Program-made: the position numbers and the translations under genes | Origin: RPQJ01 sp963726665 | GTDB taxonomy: Bacteria > Pseudomonadota > Gammaproteobacteria > Steroidobacterales > Steroidobacteraceae | Length of the DNA: 64,000 nt | Reading direction: 5' to 3' | NCBI GenBank assembly: GCA_963726665.1 | Contig: CAVSDW010000012.1 | Location: 558,001-622,000, forward strand | The notes under the pieces: model-generated | The model's database searches: none | What the model was told of the DNA's origin: nothing | The model's input: the letters and a program-made list of their open reading frames with translations, nothing else | In this document: piece after piece, positions 18,759-28,510 of the stretch | Layout of the letters: every line of letters begins with the position of its first letter | Position numbering within the stretch: the first letter of the stretch is position 1

Positions 18759-20195
18759 GTGGTGCTCGCGTTCGCGTTCCAGGGAACGCGCGGACTCTGG
18801 GAGCCGGACGAGGGGCGCTATGCGTCGGCCGGGGTCAACATGGAGCGCAGCGGCGACTGGCTGGTGCCGTCCATCGACGCCGAGCACCCGCACCTCACCA
18901 AGCCGCCGGTCGTGTACTGGGCGCTGGCCTCGAGCTTCACGCTGCTGGGAGAGAACGAGTGGGCTGCCAGGCTGCCGGCGGCACTGGCGTATGTCGGCAC
19001 GGGGCTGCTCATGTTCGGGCTGGGGCGCCGATTCTGCGCGGCGAAGCCCTGGCTGCCGGCCCTGGCCTGGGGACTGTCGTTCGCGACGCTCATGGGCGCG
19101 AACATCGTCTCGACCGATGCGCTGCTCATGCTGTTCGAGACCGCCGCGATGTTCGCGTTCGTCGAGGCCTGGGCGGGACCGCCCGCGCGACGCCGGACCT
19201 GGATGCGACTGATGTGGCTCGCCTGGGCACTGGCGTTCATGACCAAGGGCCCGCCGGGAATGCTGCCGCTGCTGGCCATGGCCGCGTTCCTGGGCGTGCA
19301 CCAGCGCGCCCGCCTGAAGGAACTCTTCGACCCCGTGGGCCTGCTCATCTTCGCGACCGTCGGATTCGCGTGGTTCGCCGTGGTGATCCTGCAGGACCCC
19401 GGGCGATTGCAGTACTTCCTCGGATACGAGGTCTATGACCGGGTATTCACCGCGACGCACAACCGCAATTCCGCCTGGTACGGCGGCCTCACGGTCTACC
19501 TGCCGGCCCTGATTGCGGGCGCCCTGCCGTGGTGGATCTTCGGGCTGGTCGCGGCGGGCGGGCCGCGAGCTGCCGGCGCGAAGCTGATGGAGAGAGTGCG
19601 CCACCGCGATCCGCAGTGGCTTCTTCTCCTCTACTGGTTCCTGTTGCCGCTTGCGATCTTCATGCTCGCCCGCTCGCGCCTGCCTCTGTACGTGCTGCCA
19701 TTGTTCGCGCCGCTGGCGCTGATGATCGCGCGTCCGCTCGCGAACTGGGCCTGGCTGAACGACCGGCGGCTGCGAGTGCTGGTGGTCGTGACCGCCGTCG
19801 CCCTCGTCGCGCTCAAGGGCTACGTCGCCAACTTCCACACGGATCGCGATTCCCGCGCGATGGCCTCCGCGATCCGGCGGGTCGTGGATCCGGAATCCAT
19901 CGACGGCATCACGTTCGTCGACATGCGCCCGTTCTACGGGCTCAACTTCTACCTCGGCCGCCCGGTGAAGGGCGTGCCCCTGGAAAGCGGCAAGGGCAAG
20001 TCGTCGGCGTTCGCACCCGGCGAGGATCTCTGCTCGGAGCTGGCGCGGAAACGACGAACGCTGTTCGCGCTCAAGGAAAACCGTGCCCAGCGCTTCCGTG
20101 ACGGCGTGGTGCGCTGCGGTGCAGCGAGTCCCACCGAGGCCGGGCACTTCAAGGCGGACGGCAACCGCATCCTGCTGATGGCGGTTCCGCGCTGA
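18759..20195 (+). CDS. ArnT/PMT-like GT39 family membrane glycosyltransferase
   Basis: This multi-pass membrane protein (478 residues as given) has the catalytic loop RGLWEPDEGRYA and the lipid-sugar binding stretch HLTKPPVVYWALAS seen in ArnT and other GT39 enzymes. Those enzymes move a sugar from undecaprenyl phosphate to lipid A or glycoproteins on the periplasmic side. GTG 18759 cuts into the first transmembrane helix. An ATG at 18712 overlaps the aceK stop (ATGA), and the helix sequence RWLVLLL appears in another frame between the two. The true start is therefore probably 18712 with one or two indels in between. The substrate cannot be told from sequence. It follows icd-aceK on the same strand. 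Confidence 0.78.
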   Translation: MVLAFAFQGTRGLWEPDEGRYASAGVNMERSGDWLVPSIDAEHPHLTKPPVVYWALASSFTLLGENEWAARLPAALAYVGTGLLMFGLGRRFCAAKPWLPALAWGLSFATLMGANIVSTDALLMLFETAAMFAFVEAWAGPPARRRTWMRLMWLAWALAFMTKGPPGMLPLLAMAAFLGVHQRARLKELFDPVGLLIFATVGFAWFAVVILQDPGRLQYFLGYEVYDRVFTATHNRNSAWYGGLTVYLPALIAGALPWWIFGLVAAGGPRAAGAKLMERVRHRDPQWLLLLYWFLLPLAIFMLARSRLPLYVLPLFAPLALMIARPLANWAWLNDRRLRVLVVVTAVALVALKGYVANFHTDRDSRAMASAIRRVVDPESIDGITFVDMRPFYGLNFYLGRPVKGVPLESGKGKSSAFAPGEDLCSELARKRRTLFALKENRAQRFRDGVVRCGAASPTEAGHFKADGNRILLMAVPR

Positions 20196-20310
20196 GGCGG
20201 TTCCGGCCGCGCCAGACCGTTTCGAATCGGCGCCCGGACGCAGGATGCTTTGCCCACGGCAGGCGTATCCGGCTAGGCTGTGCCCCTGACAAACCGGGAC
20301 GGTGACCAGC

Positions 20311-21277
20311 ATGCGGCGAACACTGATTCTCCTTCTCTCCGGCCTCGCGGCGGTGTGGGGTATTCGAGCGTCCGCCCAGGACGCCAACATCACGCTCCCG
20401 GTCCCCGAGCTCGAGCGCATGCTGGCGAACGACCCGTTCACGATCGTGAGCGCGGAGATCAGCCGCCCAAAGGCCAAGGGCGACATCACGCTCAAGGCCG
20501 AGGTCTCCTTCGACTGACCGGCCCCGATCCGCATCAAGCTGCGCAAGGCGGAACCCGGCGCCGACACGTTCAACAACGTGCCGCGCTACGACCTCGCTGC
20601 CTACGAGTTGCAGAAGCTGTTCCTCGATCCTGCCGGAGTACGTCGTGCCGCCGACCGCATTGCGCTTCGTGCCGCTCGAGGAGTTCGCGAAGTATTCGCC
20701 GCAGGTGAAGCGCACCTTCACCGGGTCCGACGAAGTGCTCGCGGTGCTCCAGTACTGGCTGCAGGACGTCAAGGTCGTCGCCGACGTCTACGACCCGGCG
20801 CTCTTCGCCACGGACCCGGTCTACGCGCGACACGTCGGGCAGATGAACATCCTCACGTTCCTCATCGAGCACGGCGACTCCAACGTCGGCAACTTCCTCA
20901 TTTCGCGCTCTGAAACAGGGCCGAGGGTCTTCGCCGTGGACAACGGCGTTGCGTTCGCCGCGGCCGAGAGCGACCGCGGGCGGCTGTGGGCCGACATGCG
21001 CGTCGATCGCCTGCCGGCGGACACGGTCGCGAGCCTGCGCAAACTGACGCTCGCCGTACTCGCAGGAGCGCCTGGGCGCCGTCGCGCAATGGAAGCTCGA
21101 GGGCGGCAAGTTCGTCCCCGTGCCGACAGGAAGCGAGCCTTTCGACGACCCGTGGCGTCCGGACGGGAGGGCGCGGTTCTGCAGATGGGCCTCACGAAGC
21201 CCGAGATCGAGCGGGTCTGGCGCAGAGTGCAGCGAGTGCTTGAGATGGTCGACGACGGCCGCGTGAAGACCTTCTGA
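20311..21277 (+). pseudogene. Exported PI3/4-kinase-like protein, heavily decayed
   Basis: The remnant begins with a signal peptide (LILLLSGLAAVWGIRASAQ) and continues through LANDPFTIVSAEISRPK. It then hits an in-frame TGA at 20515. Conserved sequence resumes after it (PAPIRIKLRKAEPG, NVPRYDLAAYELQKLFLDP) and changes frame near 20635, near 21057, and again near 21180-21190. The intact middle segment carries IEHGDSNVGNFLIS and VFAVDNGVAFA. These look like the catalytic H-D-N and metal-binding D-N-G elements of a phosphatidylinositol-kinase-like fold. One stop plus at least three frameshifts in under 1 kb means a genuine pseudogene. Its final stop overlaps the start of the phosphatase gene (TGATG), so the two were once coupled. 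Confidence 0.75.
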
Positions 21278-23286
21278 TGGGACGGGACATGACTCCTTCC
21301 GGCAGCCATGCCCGGCCCGGCATCCATTCCCGGCGCCGTGTCGCGGCGCGTTTCGTCCAGGCGCTGGTTGCGTCCGTCACGATCCTCGCGCCCTGCGCCC
21401 ATGGGGCTGTCGATGCGCGGCAGGTCGAGTGGAAGAGCATCGAGCGTGTGGTCGCCTTCGCCGACGTTCACGGCGCGTACTCCGAACTCACCGCCCTGCT
21501 CCAGTCACAGGGGGTGGTCGACGCGGACCTGCACTGGAAGGCGGGCAGGACGCACCTCGTCAGCCTCGGCGACCTGCTCGATCGCGGCGACGACTCTCGC
21601 AAGGTGATGGACCTGCTGATCCGCCTGCAGTCGGAGGCGGCTGCGGTGGGCGGCCAGGTGCATGTCGTGGTCGGCAATCACGAGGCGATGAACGTGCTCG
21701 GCGATCTCAGGTACGTCAGCCGGGGAGAATACGCGTCGTACATGGGCGACGAGGATGCCGCGACCCGCGACGCGCGCCGCAAGGAGTTCCTCGCGCGACA
21801 GCCGGGCCGTACCGAGGCGGATTTCGACCGGATGTTCCCGCCGGGATTTTTCGGACAGCGCAAGCTGCTCGGGCCCGACGGTGTGTACGGCAAGTGGATA
21901 CTGGCGCAACCCGCCCTCATCGTCGTGAACGACACCGTCTACATGCACGGCGGGCCGTCCACCGCGCTGGGCAACCGCAGCGTTGCCCAGCTCGACCGCG
22001 ATTACTCGGCCTCGATTGCCGGCTACCTCGCGGCCGAGACCGCGCTGCGGGACGCGGGTCTCATCCAGTTCGAGGACCCGTACGCGAAGCGTGCCGAGCT
22101 CGCGCAGGCGCGGCTGGACGCGATGCCGGCGGGTGACGCGAAGACCGCGCTCGCGCCGCAGGTCGCGAAGTTCGTCGCAGCGGACGACGAGCCGCTGCTC
22201 GGCCCGAGCGGGCCCAACTGGTATCGCGGCGCCTCGCTCTGCAACGAATGCGCCGAGGCGGACGTGCTCAGGCCGTTCCTGCGGCAGGCGGGCGTAAGGC
22301 GTGTCGTGGTCGGTCACACCGTGGCGAGGAATGGAACCGTGGCCTCGCGCTACGACGGCGCACTCGTCAAGCTGGACGCCGGCATGAACGCAGCCATCTA
22401 TCACGGTCGCCCAGCCGCCCTGGTCTCCGACGCCTCGGGCTCCCGCGTCGCCTACGCCAACCCGACCGTGGCCCCGGCCGAGGTACCCGCGGAGCCGCTG
22501 TACGTGAGCTCGGTTGAATTCGACGAGGACACCGTCGCCTCGTTGCTGCGCGACGGCGAGATCCAGCCGACCGAAACCTGCGGACCGTCCGTGCTTCGGG
22601 TGCGTGTGACGCGTGATGGCCGCGGTGTCGACGCGATCTTCGAGGCTGCGCCCAAGGAAACCGTTGCCCGTGAACTGGCGGCCTACGCCCTCGACCGGCT
22701 GCTGCGACTCGGACTCGTGCCGGCCACCGTGGCCCGCAGCTACGACGGCGCCAGCGGCGTGCTGCAGGGCCGGCCCGCCAGCTGGGCGAGCGAACAGGAT
22801 CGCCAGAACGCTGCCGCCGGCACGCGAGCCGGTCTCGCCTGCCAGGCAATTTCTCTGGAACCGAAGGTCGCCCCGCTGCGCCGCCCCTTGGCCACCGGAG
22901 CCGTGCCGCCGCGCCTGCCTACGGGGGGCTACTGCGACGTCAACGCGCAGTACCAGCTCGCCTACGCGTTCGACGCGCTGGTCGGCAACCAGGGTCGCAC
23001 GCTCGACCGATACCTCTACGACCTCGACCCCTCCATGCAGGCGCGCGGACTGTCGCTGGTGCTGAGCGGCCACGGATCGGCGTTCGGCGCCGCAACGCAG
23101 CTGCCGGCGCAGCTCGAGACCGCACTTGCGAAGACCGGCCCGGAAATGCAGTCGCGCCTGCGTCAACTCGACGCGGCCAGCGTGAAAGGCGCGATCGGCC
23201 AGTGGGTCGGTGACAGCGAGATCAAGGCGCTGCTCGCGCGCCGCGACCGGATCCTGGAACTCTCGCGCTCATCCGCCGGACGCTGA
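21277..23286 (+). CDS. Exported metallophosphoesterase fused to a PI-kinase-like (pseudokinase) domain
   Basis: The 669-residue protein has a signal peptide (ALVASVTILAPCAHG) and a calcineurin-like phosphatase domain with the metal ligands DVH (63-65), GDLLDRGDDS (98-107), GNHE (133-136) and GHT (about 346-348). From about residue 400 it changes to a domain whose pattern follows the PI3/4-kinase fold: AYALDRLLRLGLVPATVARS, AFDALVGNQGRTLDRYLYD, SGHGSAFG. At the places where kinases have the catalytic DRxxxN and the metal-binding IDHG aspartates, this protein has NQGRT and LSGHG, so the domain is probably catalytically dead. The decayed gene upstream is a related kinase-like protein with those residues kept. 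ATG 21277 or ATG 21289 could be the start. The substrate is unknown. Confidence 0.72.
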   Translation: MGRDMTPSGSHARPGIHSRRRVAARFVQALVASVTILAPCAHGAVDARQVEWKSIERVVAFADVHGAYSELTALLQSQGVVDADLHWKAGRTHLVSLGDLLDRGDDSRKVMDLLIRLQSEAAAVGGQVHVVVGNHEAMNVLGDLRYVSRGEYASYMGDEDAATRDARRKEFLARQPGRTEADFDRMFPPGFFGQRKLLGPDGVYGKWILAQPALIVVNDTVYMHGGPSTALGNRSVAQLDRDYSASIAGYLAAETALRDAGLIQFEDPYAKRAELAQARLDAMPAGDAKTALAPQVAKFVAADDEPLLGPSGPNWYRGASLCNECAEADVLRPFLRQAGVRRVVVGHTVARNGTVASRYDGALVKLDAGMNAAIYHGRPAALVSDASGSRVAYANPTVAPAEVPAEPLYVSSVEFDEDTVASLLRDGEIQPTETCGPSVLRVRVTRDGRGVDAIFEAAPKETVARELAAYALDRLLRLGLVPATVARSYDGASGVLQGRPASWASEQDRQNAAAGTRAGLACQAISLEPKVAPLRRPLATGAVPPRLPTGGYCDVNAQYQLAYAFDALVGNQGRTLDRYLYDLDPSMQARGLSLVLSGHGSAFGAATQLPAQLETALAKTGPEMQSRLRQLDAASVKGAIGQWVGDSEIKALLARRDRILELSRSSAGR

Positions 23287-23296
23287 GGCGACCGCC

Positions 23297-24952
23297 TCAG
23301 CCGCGAAGGACCACCGAGCGGACCTGGAACGTGCTCGTGGCCTCGAGCCCGTCCACGTCGCTCGCCACGACCATGACCGTGAGCTCCTCGCAGTAGCCGT
23401 GGGGTGGCTGGCCCGTGAACCGACGCTGCTGCGCGTCGAACCTGAGCCACGGCGGAAGCTGGCGGCCATCGGCCAGCCGCGCGGACAGGTGTAATACGTC
23501 ACCCGGGTCGGCGTCGAAGAAGGCGTCCTCGGCGATCACGTGCTCGAGCGGCTGGCCCGGGGCATAGGCAAGGTCCGCGATCGGGTTCACAGCCTGGGGC
23601 GCGACGTTGGTGACGTTCTCGAGCGCCTTGCGGCCGAACTCGCGGCCGATCGCGACCGCGAGCCCGATCCAGACGAGCGCGAGCGCCAGGTTGAGCGCGG
23701 CGAAGGTCGGCGCCGCCCAGCCGAACCAGTTGAGGCCCAGGTACACCACGCCGGCCTGGATGAGGTCGCCGAAGCGCCAGAAGAACGTGTCGATCGCGGT
23801 CTTGCCCTCGTACTTCGCATCGCGATCCACGGGCAGGAACAGCGCCTGCCGGGTCGTGTTCATGAGCGAGTAATCGGTCGCGTTCTCGGCGATCTTCACC
23901 AGCCGCACGATCGTGAAGATCGGCACGAACCCGCCCAACAGCGGCGACACCGCGAGCAATCCGTAGCCGACCGCCACGACCGCCGGGTGGATGAGCAATG
24001 CCCCGCGAATGCCCACGGTGCGGTAGATCCGCGCCACCAGGAACAGCTGGATCGCAAGCCCGACCGCCGTCACCCAGAACTGGAAACTGCCGTAGAACGA
24101 AGCGATCAGCACGCCGGGGTCGAGCGCTCCGCCGCTCGCCGCGGCCTGCCGCGCCGCATCGCGCTGCACGAAGTCGGCGAGGATGAATTCGCCCGTCGTG
24201 TTGATCCAGTTGAGCAGCACCATGAGCACCGCGATCAGCCTCAGGTAGCGATCGCGCAGCACCAGCCCGATGCCGCCGAGCAGCTTCGGCACCGGCTTGC
24301 CGTGCTCGGCTGCGACCGCGCGTGAGCCTTCCGGCACCGCGCGATGCTCGGGCCCCATCAGCAGCATGGTCGCGAGCAGCACCAGGGTCGCGAGCAGCAT
24401 CAGCCCGACCGGAGTCAGTGCAGCCACCGCCAGCTGCGCGGTCTTGGCGCCCGCGAGCGCGCCGACGTTGGCCCCCACCATGATCACGGGGAACAACCGC
24501 TGCCCGCTCTTCAGGTTGAACGTGTCGGCTGCGAATGCCCACAGCTGAGACACGACCATGACACCGTAGATGCTGGCCCAGACGAAGAACGCGAACGCGA
24601 TGGAGGTGCCCGACCACGCGACCGCCGCGAACACCAGCATGTTGGCGGCAAAGAACACGGTCACGGCCCGCAGGAGCCGGGCCCCGTCGAGCCTGCGGCG
24701 CACGATGCCGTACAGCGGGACCAGCAGCATCAGGATCACGGCGGTGACCGCGACGGCGTAGGAACGAACCTCGGCCGAGAACTTCGCCAGCATGAAGGCC
24801 TCGCGCAGCGCCTTCACGACCTGGTAGGAGAAGAGCAGCAGGAACGCGTGCAGCATGAACATGAGCGCACTTCGGCCCTCTCCCGGGCGCATGCGCGTGA
24901 AAAGCGTGAGCAGGCGTTCGAAGGGACTGAGTCCCGAGCGCTTGGTAAGCAT
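23297..24952 (-). CDS. MFS/nucleotide-translocase-like membrane protein with a C-terminal cadherin-like domain
   Basis: The first 430 residues hold about 12 hydrophobic segments with features of the ADP/ATP-translocase-like (Npt1/Npt2) branch of the MFS, for example YQVVKALREAFMLAKF near the N-terminus and ATDYSLMNTTRQALFLPVDR, which is conserved in that branch. A tail from about residue 445 (YAPGQPLEHVIAED, LPPWLRFDAQQRRFTGQPP) has the signature of a dystroglycan-type cadherin-like (putative Ig) domain. Such a domain is normally found in secreted or surface proteins. The fusion of a transporter with this domain is unusual. The start overlaps the stop of the CadC/TPR gene by one base, so the two are coupled. 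The transported compound is unknown. Confidence 0.7.
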   Translation of the reverse strand: MLTKRSGLSPFERLLTLFTRMRPGEGRSALMFMLHAFLLLFSYQVVKALREAFMLAKFSAEVRSYAVAVTAVILMLLVPLYGIVRRRLDGARLLRAVTVFFAANMLVFAAVAWSGTSIAFAFFVWASIYGVMVVSQLWAFAADTFNLKSGQRLFPVIMVGANVGALAGAKTAQLAVAALTPVGLMLLATLVLLATMLLMGPEHRAVPEGSRAVAAEHGKPVPKLLGGIGLVLRDRYLRLIAVLMVLLNWINTTGEFILADFVQRDAARQAAASGGALDPGVLIASFYGSFQFWVTAVGLAIQLFLVARIYRTVGIRGALLIHPAVVAVGYGLLAVSPLLGGFVPIFTIVRLVKIAENATDYSLMNTTRQALFLPVDRDAKYEGKTAIDTFFWRFGDLIQAGVVYLGLNWFGWAAPTFAALNLALALVWIGLAVAIGREFGRKALENVTNVAPQAVNPIADLAYAPGQPLEHVIAEDAFFDADPGDVLHLSARLADGRQLPPWLRFDAQQRRFTGQPPHGYCEELTVMVVASDVDGLEATSTFQVRSVVLRG

Positions 24953-27310
24953 CAGGATTTCTTGGGCGTGAGCGGACCGAGCTGCGGATCCGCCAGCAGC
25001 AGCTTCCTCGAGTAGCCGAGCTGCTCGGCGCGAGCGATGGCCTCGACGGCTGCGCTGCGATCAGCGCGGTCCGCATGGGTGAGTGCGATGTAGATCTGCG
25101 CGTACATGTTCTTTTCGCCGAGCATCTCCGCGCGTACCAGGGCGCGGGCCGCTGCGTCCCGATTACCCGCCCGCCCTTCGTAATAGGCGAGCTGCGCCCA
25201 CACCGCCGCGTCCGTCGGGTCGACCTTCAATGCTGCTCTCCGCGAGGCCGCAGGCCCGCTGGTAGAGACGGACGGCATCCGGCCGCCGGCCCGGGACCTG
25301 CCACAGTGCATCCGCGAGCGCACTGACCACCCCGTGGTCGTCCGAGGCGATCGACTGTGCGCTTTCATACTCCCTGACGGCCTCTGGAAATCGTCCCTGA
25401 TAGTAGTACAGGGTGCCCAGGTTCGCATGCGCACTGCGCGTCGGCTCGATGGCCAGCGACTTCTCGAAGGTTCGCGCCGCCTCCTCAAGTTGCTCGTTCA
25501 GCAGCAGCGCTGCGCCGAGATTGTTCAGCGCAGAGGCATTGCCGGGGACGAGCGCCACCGACCTCCGTTGCTCGGTAACGGCCTCCCCGGCGCGACCCGA
25601 GCGGAACAGGAAGTTTCCCAGGACATTGTGGGCGCGCCAGTAACCGGGATCGACCTCGACGGCCCGGCGATAGCTGCGCTCGGCCTCATCCTTCCGGCCC
25701 TCGTCTTCATAGGCCTCCGCGAGCCCCATATGGACACCCGCATCCATCGGACGACTGACGGCAAGCCGGGCAAAGACCGCCTCCGCCTGCTCGTGCCGAC
25801 CGCTCGCGAGGTAGAGCCTCCCGAGAGCCATCTCCGTCTCGGCACGCGCGGGCTCGAGCTCCAGCGCCTTGCGGCAGGCCTCCTCGGCCGCCGTCACGTC
25901 GGCGGTCGCCTGCGTACGGTTGTAGCGAAGCAGGTTTACCTCGCAGAGGCCAGCGTACGCACGCGCCATCCCGGAATCGAGCGCCAGCGCCTGGTGGAAG
26001 AGGCCACCGGCCTTGTCGAATTCGCTGACGGTGCCCGCCGCCCGCAAAGCCGAGACGCCGGCCAGGTAGATGTCGTAAGCGGCCAGATTGGGCACTCCAG
26101 GGCGCTTGAGCCCGCGCTCGGCCTCGGGCGTCAGCACGATCTCGAGCGCGTTCGTGATGGAGCGCGAGATGTTGTCCTGGATGGCGATGACGTCGGCCCA
26201 GTCGCTGTCATAGGTCCCGGCCCAGACGTGATAGCCGGTCATGGTGTCGATGAGCTGCACCGTCACCCGCAGCTTGTCGTTCTCGCGTCGAACGCTGCCC
26301 TCGAGCACGTTTCGCACGCCGAGCGCGGCGCCGATCTTCCTCACGTCGATGCTCTTGCCCTTGAATTCGAACGCCGAGGTCCGGGCCGCAACGCGCAAGC
26401 CCGGAACCTGCGCAAGCTGCGCCGAGATTTCCTCGGCGAACCCGTCGCCGAGGTAGCCGCTGTTGCCTCCGGAGGTCATGTCGACCAGTGGCAGCACGGC
26501 CACCGAACGCTGCTCGGGTGCCGCTGCCGCGACGGCCGTTGGCTCCACCGGCTGTCCGATCGACCGCCACCAGGCAAACCCGGTGACGCCCGCCATCAGC
26601 GCCACGCCCGCCACGAGCCACGGCGCGATGGCCCTGCGCGCCTTCGGCAAGGGCATGCGCGCGGTGTCCCCGGAGTCGAGCACGATGCCCGCTGGCGTGA
26701 TCTCGTAGGACCACGCGAGCATTCCGATGATCGGTATGCCGGTCACGGCGAGGATCGTGAGCGCGGTCATCCACCAGTCCGGGAAATGCAACGGCTGGAA
26801 CGTGGTCTGCGCGACCTGCAGCACGATGAAAATGCCGACGAGGTAAGCCGAGAGCACCTTGAAGACGCTGCGGCGCCGCAGCTCGGAGACGAACTTCTGG
26901 GCCCGTGCAACCCAAGGGCTGCCGGCCAGGATCAAGGCCGGGTCGATCGCCTTGATTGCAAGGGCGGGCTGCTCGAGCGGTTCGAAATGCGCGATCAGCG
27001 CGAACCCGCGACGGGCCACCCTGAGGATGTAACGCGGGTCCTCGCGCGTGTCGCCGAGCAGCACGCGAAGTTCGCGCATGGCCACGCGGAGCATGTCGTC
27101 GGTGGTCTGCTGGCAGGGCCATGCCTCGTCGAGCAGGACCTGCCGGTCGACGACCTCGCCGTGCCGCGCGGCAAGGACCTGCAGGATCCGGACGTGGTGC
27201 AAAGCGAGGGCATGAGAGCGACCGTGACCGGTGATGCGACCGAGTCGCGGCTCGACGACCCAGTCACCCAGTCGAAAACCACCCTCGAGGTCGCGGGCTT
27301 CCATGACCAT
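24952..27310 (-). pseudogene. CadC-like winged-helix membrane regulator with TolB-like and TPR domains, one frameshift
   Basis: The first 105 residues form an OmpR/CadC-type winged helix (VDRQVLLDEAWP, RVAMRELRVLLGD, ILRVARRGFALI). Hydrophobic segments lie around residues 145-165, 175-200 and 230-250. The next domain starts SVAVLPLVDMTSGGNSGYLG and is the TolB-like module common in such regulators (DGFAEEISAQL, NVLEGSVRR). At least seven TPR repeats follow. Near 25230 the frame breaks: the last repeat and C-terminus (LKVDPTDAAVWAQLAYYEGR to TPKKS) are in the next frame, ending at 24952. One indel accounts for it and the total is about 786 residues. It probably senses an envelope signal and controls the coupled transporter gene downstream; that role is inference. 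Confidence 0.75.
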
Positions 27311-27343
27311 TCGACCGTGGCGATCCCCTGCTATGGCTGCAGA

Positions 27344-28510
27344 TCATAGCAGAGCCAGCGCCTGCCGCAGGTCGTCCAGCAGGTCGTCCGGATCCTCGAT
27401 GCCGATGGACAGCCGGACCGTGCCGGGCCCGATGTCGGACCACGCGGCCTGCTCCGGCGTGAAGCCGCGCGGCTGCTGCATGGCGGGTGGCACAACCAGC
27501 GACTCCGTCGAGCCCAGGCTCGAGGTGAGATCGAAGAGCTCGAGCGCCTCGGCAAAGCGCGTGCCGGCCTCGAGGCCCGCGGCAAGATCGAAGGTGACCA
27601 TCGTGCCGAAGCTGTCCATCTGCCGACCGGCGAGCGCGTGCCCGGGATCCGACGGCAATCCCGGATACCTGACCCTGGAGACCGCCGGATGGGATGCGAG
27701 GAACTCCGCCACCCGCGCGGCATTCCGGCACTGGCAATCCCAGCGCACGAAGTAGGTCTTGAGACCCCTGAGGACCAGATACGCCGCGTGCGGATCGAGC
27801 GTCGGCCCGAGGTGGATGAAGTCGTCACGGATCGATTCGACGAGCTCGCGCCTGCCGATGACCGCGCCTCCCATCACGTCGCCGTGACCCGAGGCGTACT
27901 TGGTGAGACTGTGCGCGTAGAGGTCCACGTCGTACTGCCCGTGGTTGTGCAGTCCCGCGAGCGTGTTGTCGAGCAGCGTCAAGGCCCCGTGCGTCCGCGC
28001 GAGCGAGGTGATGCGCTCGATGTCCGCGATCTTCAGCACCGGGTTGGTCGGGCTCTCGAACACGACGAGGCGCGTCGGGACGCGGGCGAGCGTCCGCTCG
28101 AGCGCGGCCAGGTCGGTGATCGAGAGCTGAGTGGCCGAGACGCCGTAGCGTCCGAGCGTGCGGCGGATGAACGCACGCGTCGGCTGGTAGGACTCCGCGA
28201 AATACACCACGTGGTCCCCGGCCTTGAGGAGCGCCAGCATCGTCGTCGAGATCGCGGCGATGCCCGACGCCGTGAGCAGGCAGCCGTCGCGCCCCTGCAG
28301 CTCCGCGAGCGCCATCTCGAGCTGCCTCAGCGTCGGGTTCGAGACGCGCGAATAGAAAAAACCGTCCCGCTCGCGCGCGAAGTACTTCTGCGTCTCGGCC
28401 ACGTCGTCGAAGGTGAACTTGACCGACTGGTAGATCGGCGCGACCAGCGGCCGGTTGTCCGGCGGAAGCCGTACCTCCGGCAGGTGGGTGACGCGTGTGC
28501 GCTTCTTCAC
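27344..28510 (-). CDS. PLP-dependent trans-sulfuration enzyme (cystathionine lyase/synthase family)
   Basis: A 388-residue member of the Cys/Met metabolism PLP family. Marker blocks are YSRVSNPTLRQLEMALAELQ, SGIAAISTTMLALLKAGDHV, LLDNTLAGLHNHG and the cofactor lysine in HSLTKYASGHGDVMGG. The first-arm YxR motif that grips the neighbouring cofactor is present (FYSRVSNPT). Which reaction it performs (cystathionine beta- or gamma-lyase, gamma-synthase, methionine gamma-lyase) cannot be fixed from these motifs. The GTG start at 28510 overlaps the stop of the amidase gene (GTGA), which is why the much longer open frame upstream was rejected. It is the last gene of a run of eleven minus-strand genes beginning with puuD. 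Confidence 0.88.
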   Translation of the reverse strand: MKKRTRVTHLPEVRLPPDNRPLVAPIYQSVKFTFDDVAETQKYFARERDGFFYSRVSNPTLRQLEMALAELQGRDGCLLTASGIAAISTTMLALLKAGDHVVYFAESYQPTRAFIRRTLGRYGVSATQLSITDLAALERTLARVPTRLVVFESPTNPVLKIADIERITSLARTHGALTLLDNTLAGLHNHGQYDVDLYAHSLTKYASGHGDVMGGAVIGRRELVESIRDDFIHLGPTLDPHAAYLVLRGLKTYFVRWDCQCRNAARVAEFLASHPAVSRVRYPGLPSDPGHALAGRQMDSFGTMVTFDLAAGLEAGTRFAEALELFDLTSSLGSTESLVVPPAMQQPRGFTPEQAAWSDIGPGTVRLSIGIEDPDDLLDDLRQALALL

